Source of the DNA: an uncultured bacterium
GTDB taxonomy: Bacteria > Actinomycetota > Actinomycetes > S36-B12
Assembly (NCBI GenBank): GCA_903940375.1
Contig: CAJAKT010000204.1
Location: 1-16,499 of the forward strand
Length of the DNA stretch: 16,499 nt
Reading direction: 5' to 3'
Each line of letters begins with the position of its first letter. The stretch's first letter is position 1. Below are positions 15,505-16,499 of the stretch, one piece after another. The position numbers were made by a program, and so were the translations under genes. Below the pieces are notes generated by a model that saw only the letters and a list, made by a program, of their open reading frames with translations, searched no databases and was not told the origin of the DNA.

Positions 15505-15716
15505 TCACCCGATCGACCCGGTGCTCGCACTGGGTCGCGCAAGCGGAGTCCTCGACTCCCACCTGCGGATCGCCCTGCACCATCAGATCCCGTGGGTCAG
15601 GCGTGCCAGCCGAATGTCGGCCGGTGCATGCCCTCCGAGGCCTTCGTGCGCGCCGCGCCGAAGGCCTTCTGCCTTCTCGGAGCGGGTCGCCCGTGCACTG
15701 ACAGCGAGGAGGCGCC
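15505..15716 (+). promoter_or_regulatory. infC leader with alternative hairpins
   Basis: About 200 nt of leader with strong potential structure. A long stem is formed by AGGCCTTCG (15638-15646) with CGAAGGCCT (15659-15667), continued after a one-base bulge by GCGC (15648-15651) with GCGC (15655-15658): 13 base pairs around a 3-nt loop. A second hairpin, GAAGGC (15660-15665) with GCCTTC (15671-15676), uses the same bases, so the two exclude each other. A third option pairs CCGAG (15635-15639) with CTCGG (15676-15680). A small hairpin CGGG/CCCG lies at 15683-15693, just before the ribosome-binding site. There is no T-run. Regulation by alternative pairing is plausible but inferred; I do not recognise a named RNA family. 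Confidence 0.5.
15706..15712 (+). promoter_or_regulatory. Ribosome-binding site deciding the ATC start of infC
   Basis: GAGGAGG, the best Shine-Dalgarno match in the window, sits 4 nt before ATC 15717. There is no comparable site before the first standard start, GTG 15753. This, with the IF3 N-terminal homology encoded between the two, argues for initiation at ATC. Confidence 0.75.
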
Positions 15717-16334
15717 ATCAGCGTCGAACCCAGGATCAATGACCGGATCCGCGTGCCCGAGGTCCGTCTTGTCGGACCCAATGGCGAGCAGGTCGGGATC
15801 GTCCGCATTGAGGACGCCCTGCGCCTGGCCGTTGAGGCAGATCTCGACCTGGTCGAGGTTGCCCCGCTGGCCAAGCCGCCCGTCTGCAAGCTGATGGACT
15901 TCGGCAAGTTCAAGTACGAGGCCGCGCTCAAGGAGCGAGAGTCACGTCGGAACCAGACGCACACGGTCATCAAGGAGATGAAGCTTCGCCCGAAGATCGA
16001 CCAGCACGACTATGAGACCAAGAAGGGTCACGTCGAGCGGTTCCTGAAGGCGGGCGACAAGGTCAAGATCACGATCATGTTCCGTGGACGTGAGCAGAGC
16101 CGGCCCGAACTGGGTCTGCGACTGCTCGGCAAGCTCGCTGAGGACGTTGCCGAACTCGGTTTCGTCGAGGCGACGCCCAAGCAGGACGGCCGCAACATGC
16201 TCATGGTTCTGGCGCCGCATCGGAAGAAGTCCGAGCTCGCGAAGGCACACTCCGCCGCCGAGGCAGAGCATGTCGAGCAGGTCGAGCTGGCCGAAGCCGT
16301 CATCGAGGCCGTTGTTGAGGCTGAGACCGCCTGA
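15717..16334 (+). CDS. infC: Translation initiation factor IF-3
   Basis: IF-3 binds the 30S subunit, prevents premature 50S joining and rejects non-standard start codons and wrong tRNAs. The protein has the N-domain (EPRINDRIRVPEVRLVGPNG at 4-23), a lysine-rich linker and the C-domain (KEMKLRPKIDQHDYETK, then VKITIMFRGREQSRPELG). The conserved N-terminus ISVEPRINDRIR is encoded before the first GTG (15753), and the frame has a stop at 15699-15701 with no ATG, GTG or TTG in between. The start is therefore most likely ATC 15717, 4 nt after GAGGAGG. IF-3 genes are known for rare starts (AUU in E. coli), which lets the factor limit its own synthesis. An acidic tail of about 30 residues extends past the usual core end. 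rpmI follows 88 bp downstream. Confidence 0.95.
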   Translation: MSVEPRINDRIRVPEVRLVGPNGEQVGIVRIEDALRLAVEADLDLVEVAPLAKPPVCKLMDFGKFKYEAALKERESRRNQTHTVIKEMKLRPKIDQHDYETKKGHVERFLKAGDKVKITIMFRGREQSRPELGLRLLGKLAEDVAELGFVEATPKQDGRNMLMVLAPHRKKSELAKAHSAAEAEHVEQVELAEAVIEAVVEAETA

Positions 16335-16353
16335 CGATCCGCACCACCGCACC

Positions 16354-16399
16354 GGGAACCGCACACGGTTCCCCACACGACCCCCGGCCCACCGGCCGG
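16354..16399 (+). promoter_or_regulatory. Two hairpins between infC and rpmI
   Basis: The first is GGGAACC (16354-16360) with GGTTCCC (16367-16373), 7 bp and a 6-nt loop. The second is CCGGCC (16384-16389) with GGCCGG (16394-16399), 6 bp and a 4-nt loop. Neither is followed by a T-run, so within this ribosomal operon they are more likely processing, stabilising or attenuating elements than a full terminator. Confidence 0.5.
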
Positions 16400-16422
16400 A
16401 CCAGGAAGAACGAGGACAGCAG

Positions 16423-16499
16423 ATGCCGAAGCAGAAGACGCACAGTGGTGCCAAGAAGCGGTTCAAGGTGACCGGTTCGGGCAAGATCACGCACGAGCA
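16423..16499 (+). CDS. rpmI: 50S ribosomal protein L35 (3' end missing)
   Basis: The first 25 codons of L35, a small basic protein of the large ribosomal subunit; the gene runs off the window. The visible N-terminus, MPKQKTHSGAKKRFKVTGSG, is the highly conserved start of the family (MPKxKTHxGAxKRFKxTGxGK). Full-length L35 is about 64 residues. A GAGGA ribosome-binding site lies at 16412-16416, 6 nt before the ATG. The order infC-rpmI suggests rplT comes next outside the window, the near-universal arrangement. Confidence 0.95.
   Translation, partial: MPKQKTHSGAKKRFKVTGSGKITHE

Noticed and set aside
15521..15742. A 73-codon plus-strand reading frame spanning the infC leader and ending inside infC, a possible leader peptide or upstream ORF.
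   Set aside because: The first third has reasonable codon usage, but the rest turns arginine-rich with poor third-position GC, there is no ribosome-binding site, and no family is recognisable. Leader RNA structure explains the region better.

Overview
This is a core-chromosome segment from a high-GC Gram-positive bacterium, an actinomycete. The evidence is the codon usage (third positions nearly all G or C), many GTG starts, actinobacterial versions of the proteins (a PriA without helicase motifs, 'MDNHFVPN' in Rpe, a separate HisE beside a long-form HisG, an SseB/DUF1844 pair next to infC) and a SAM-IV-type riboswitch, a class described from Actinobacteria. I cannot name the genus.

Layout. 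Positions 1-5069 hold rpoZ (5' end cut off), coaBC, metK and priA. A SAM-IV riboswitch lies directly in front of metK. Positions 5070-7933 hold def, fmt and rsmB, a tightly packed translation/ribosome group. Positions 7934-12051 hold rpe and the riboflavin genes ribD, ribE, ribBA and ribH, joined by overlapping stop/start codons. Positions 12052-13173 hold hisE and hisG, the first two steps after PRPP in histidine synthesis that are encoded here. Positions 13180-14379 (minus strand) hold a CynX/NimT-like MFS exporter. Positions 14410-15159 hold an SseB-domain protein, and 15156-15491 (minus) a DUF1844 protein. The window ends with infC, which appears to start with ATC behind a structured leader, and the first 25 codons of rpmI.

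How the genes work together. Several enzymes supply cofactors: CoaBC for coenzyme A, MetK for SAM, and the rib genes for FMN/FAD. CoaBC itself is an FMN protein, and RsmB uses the SAM made by MetK. Rpe supplies ribulose 5-phosphate that RibBA consumes, and pentose phosphate that becomes PRPP for HisG. Def and Fmt handle the formyl-methionine cycle, and infC/rpmI belong to translation.

No previously undescribed multi-gene system, mobile element, CRISPR array, tRNA or rRNA is visible. The interesting signals are regulatory. Six genes at the heads of transcription units have a TAnnnT-like -10 element ending 6-7 nt before the start codon, as expected for leaderless mRNAs. There are two very compact divergent promoter regions, a riboswitch on metK, an ATC-initiated infC with mutually exclusive leader hairpins, and convergent stop codons sharing one CTAG. 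Apart from the metK leader and the infC leader there is almost no non-coding DNA.
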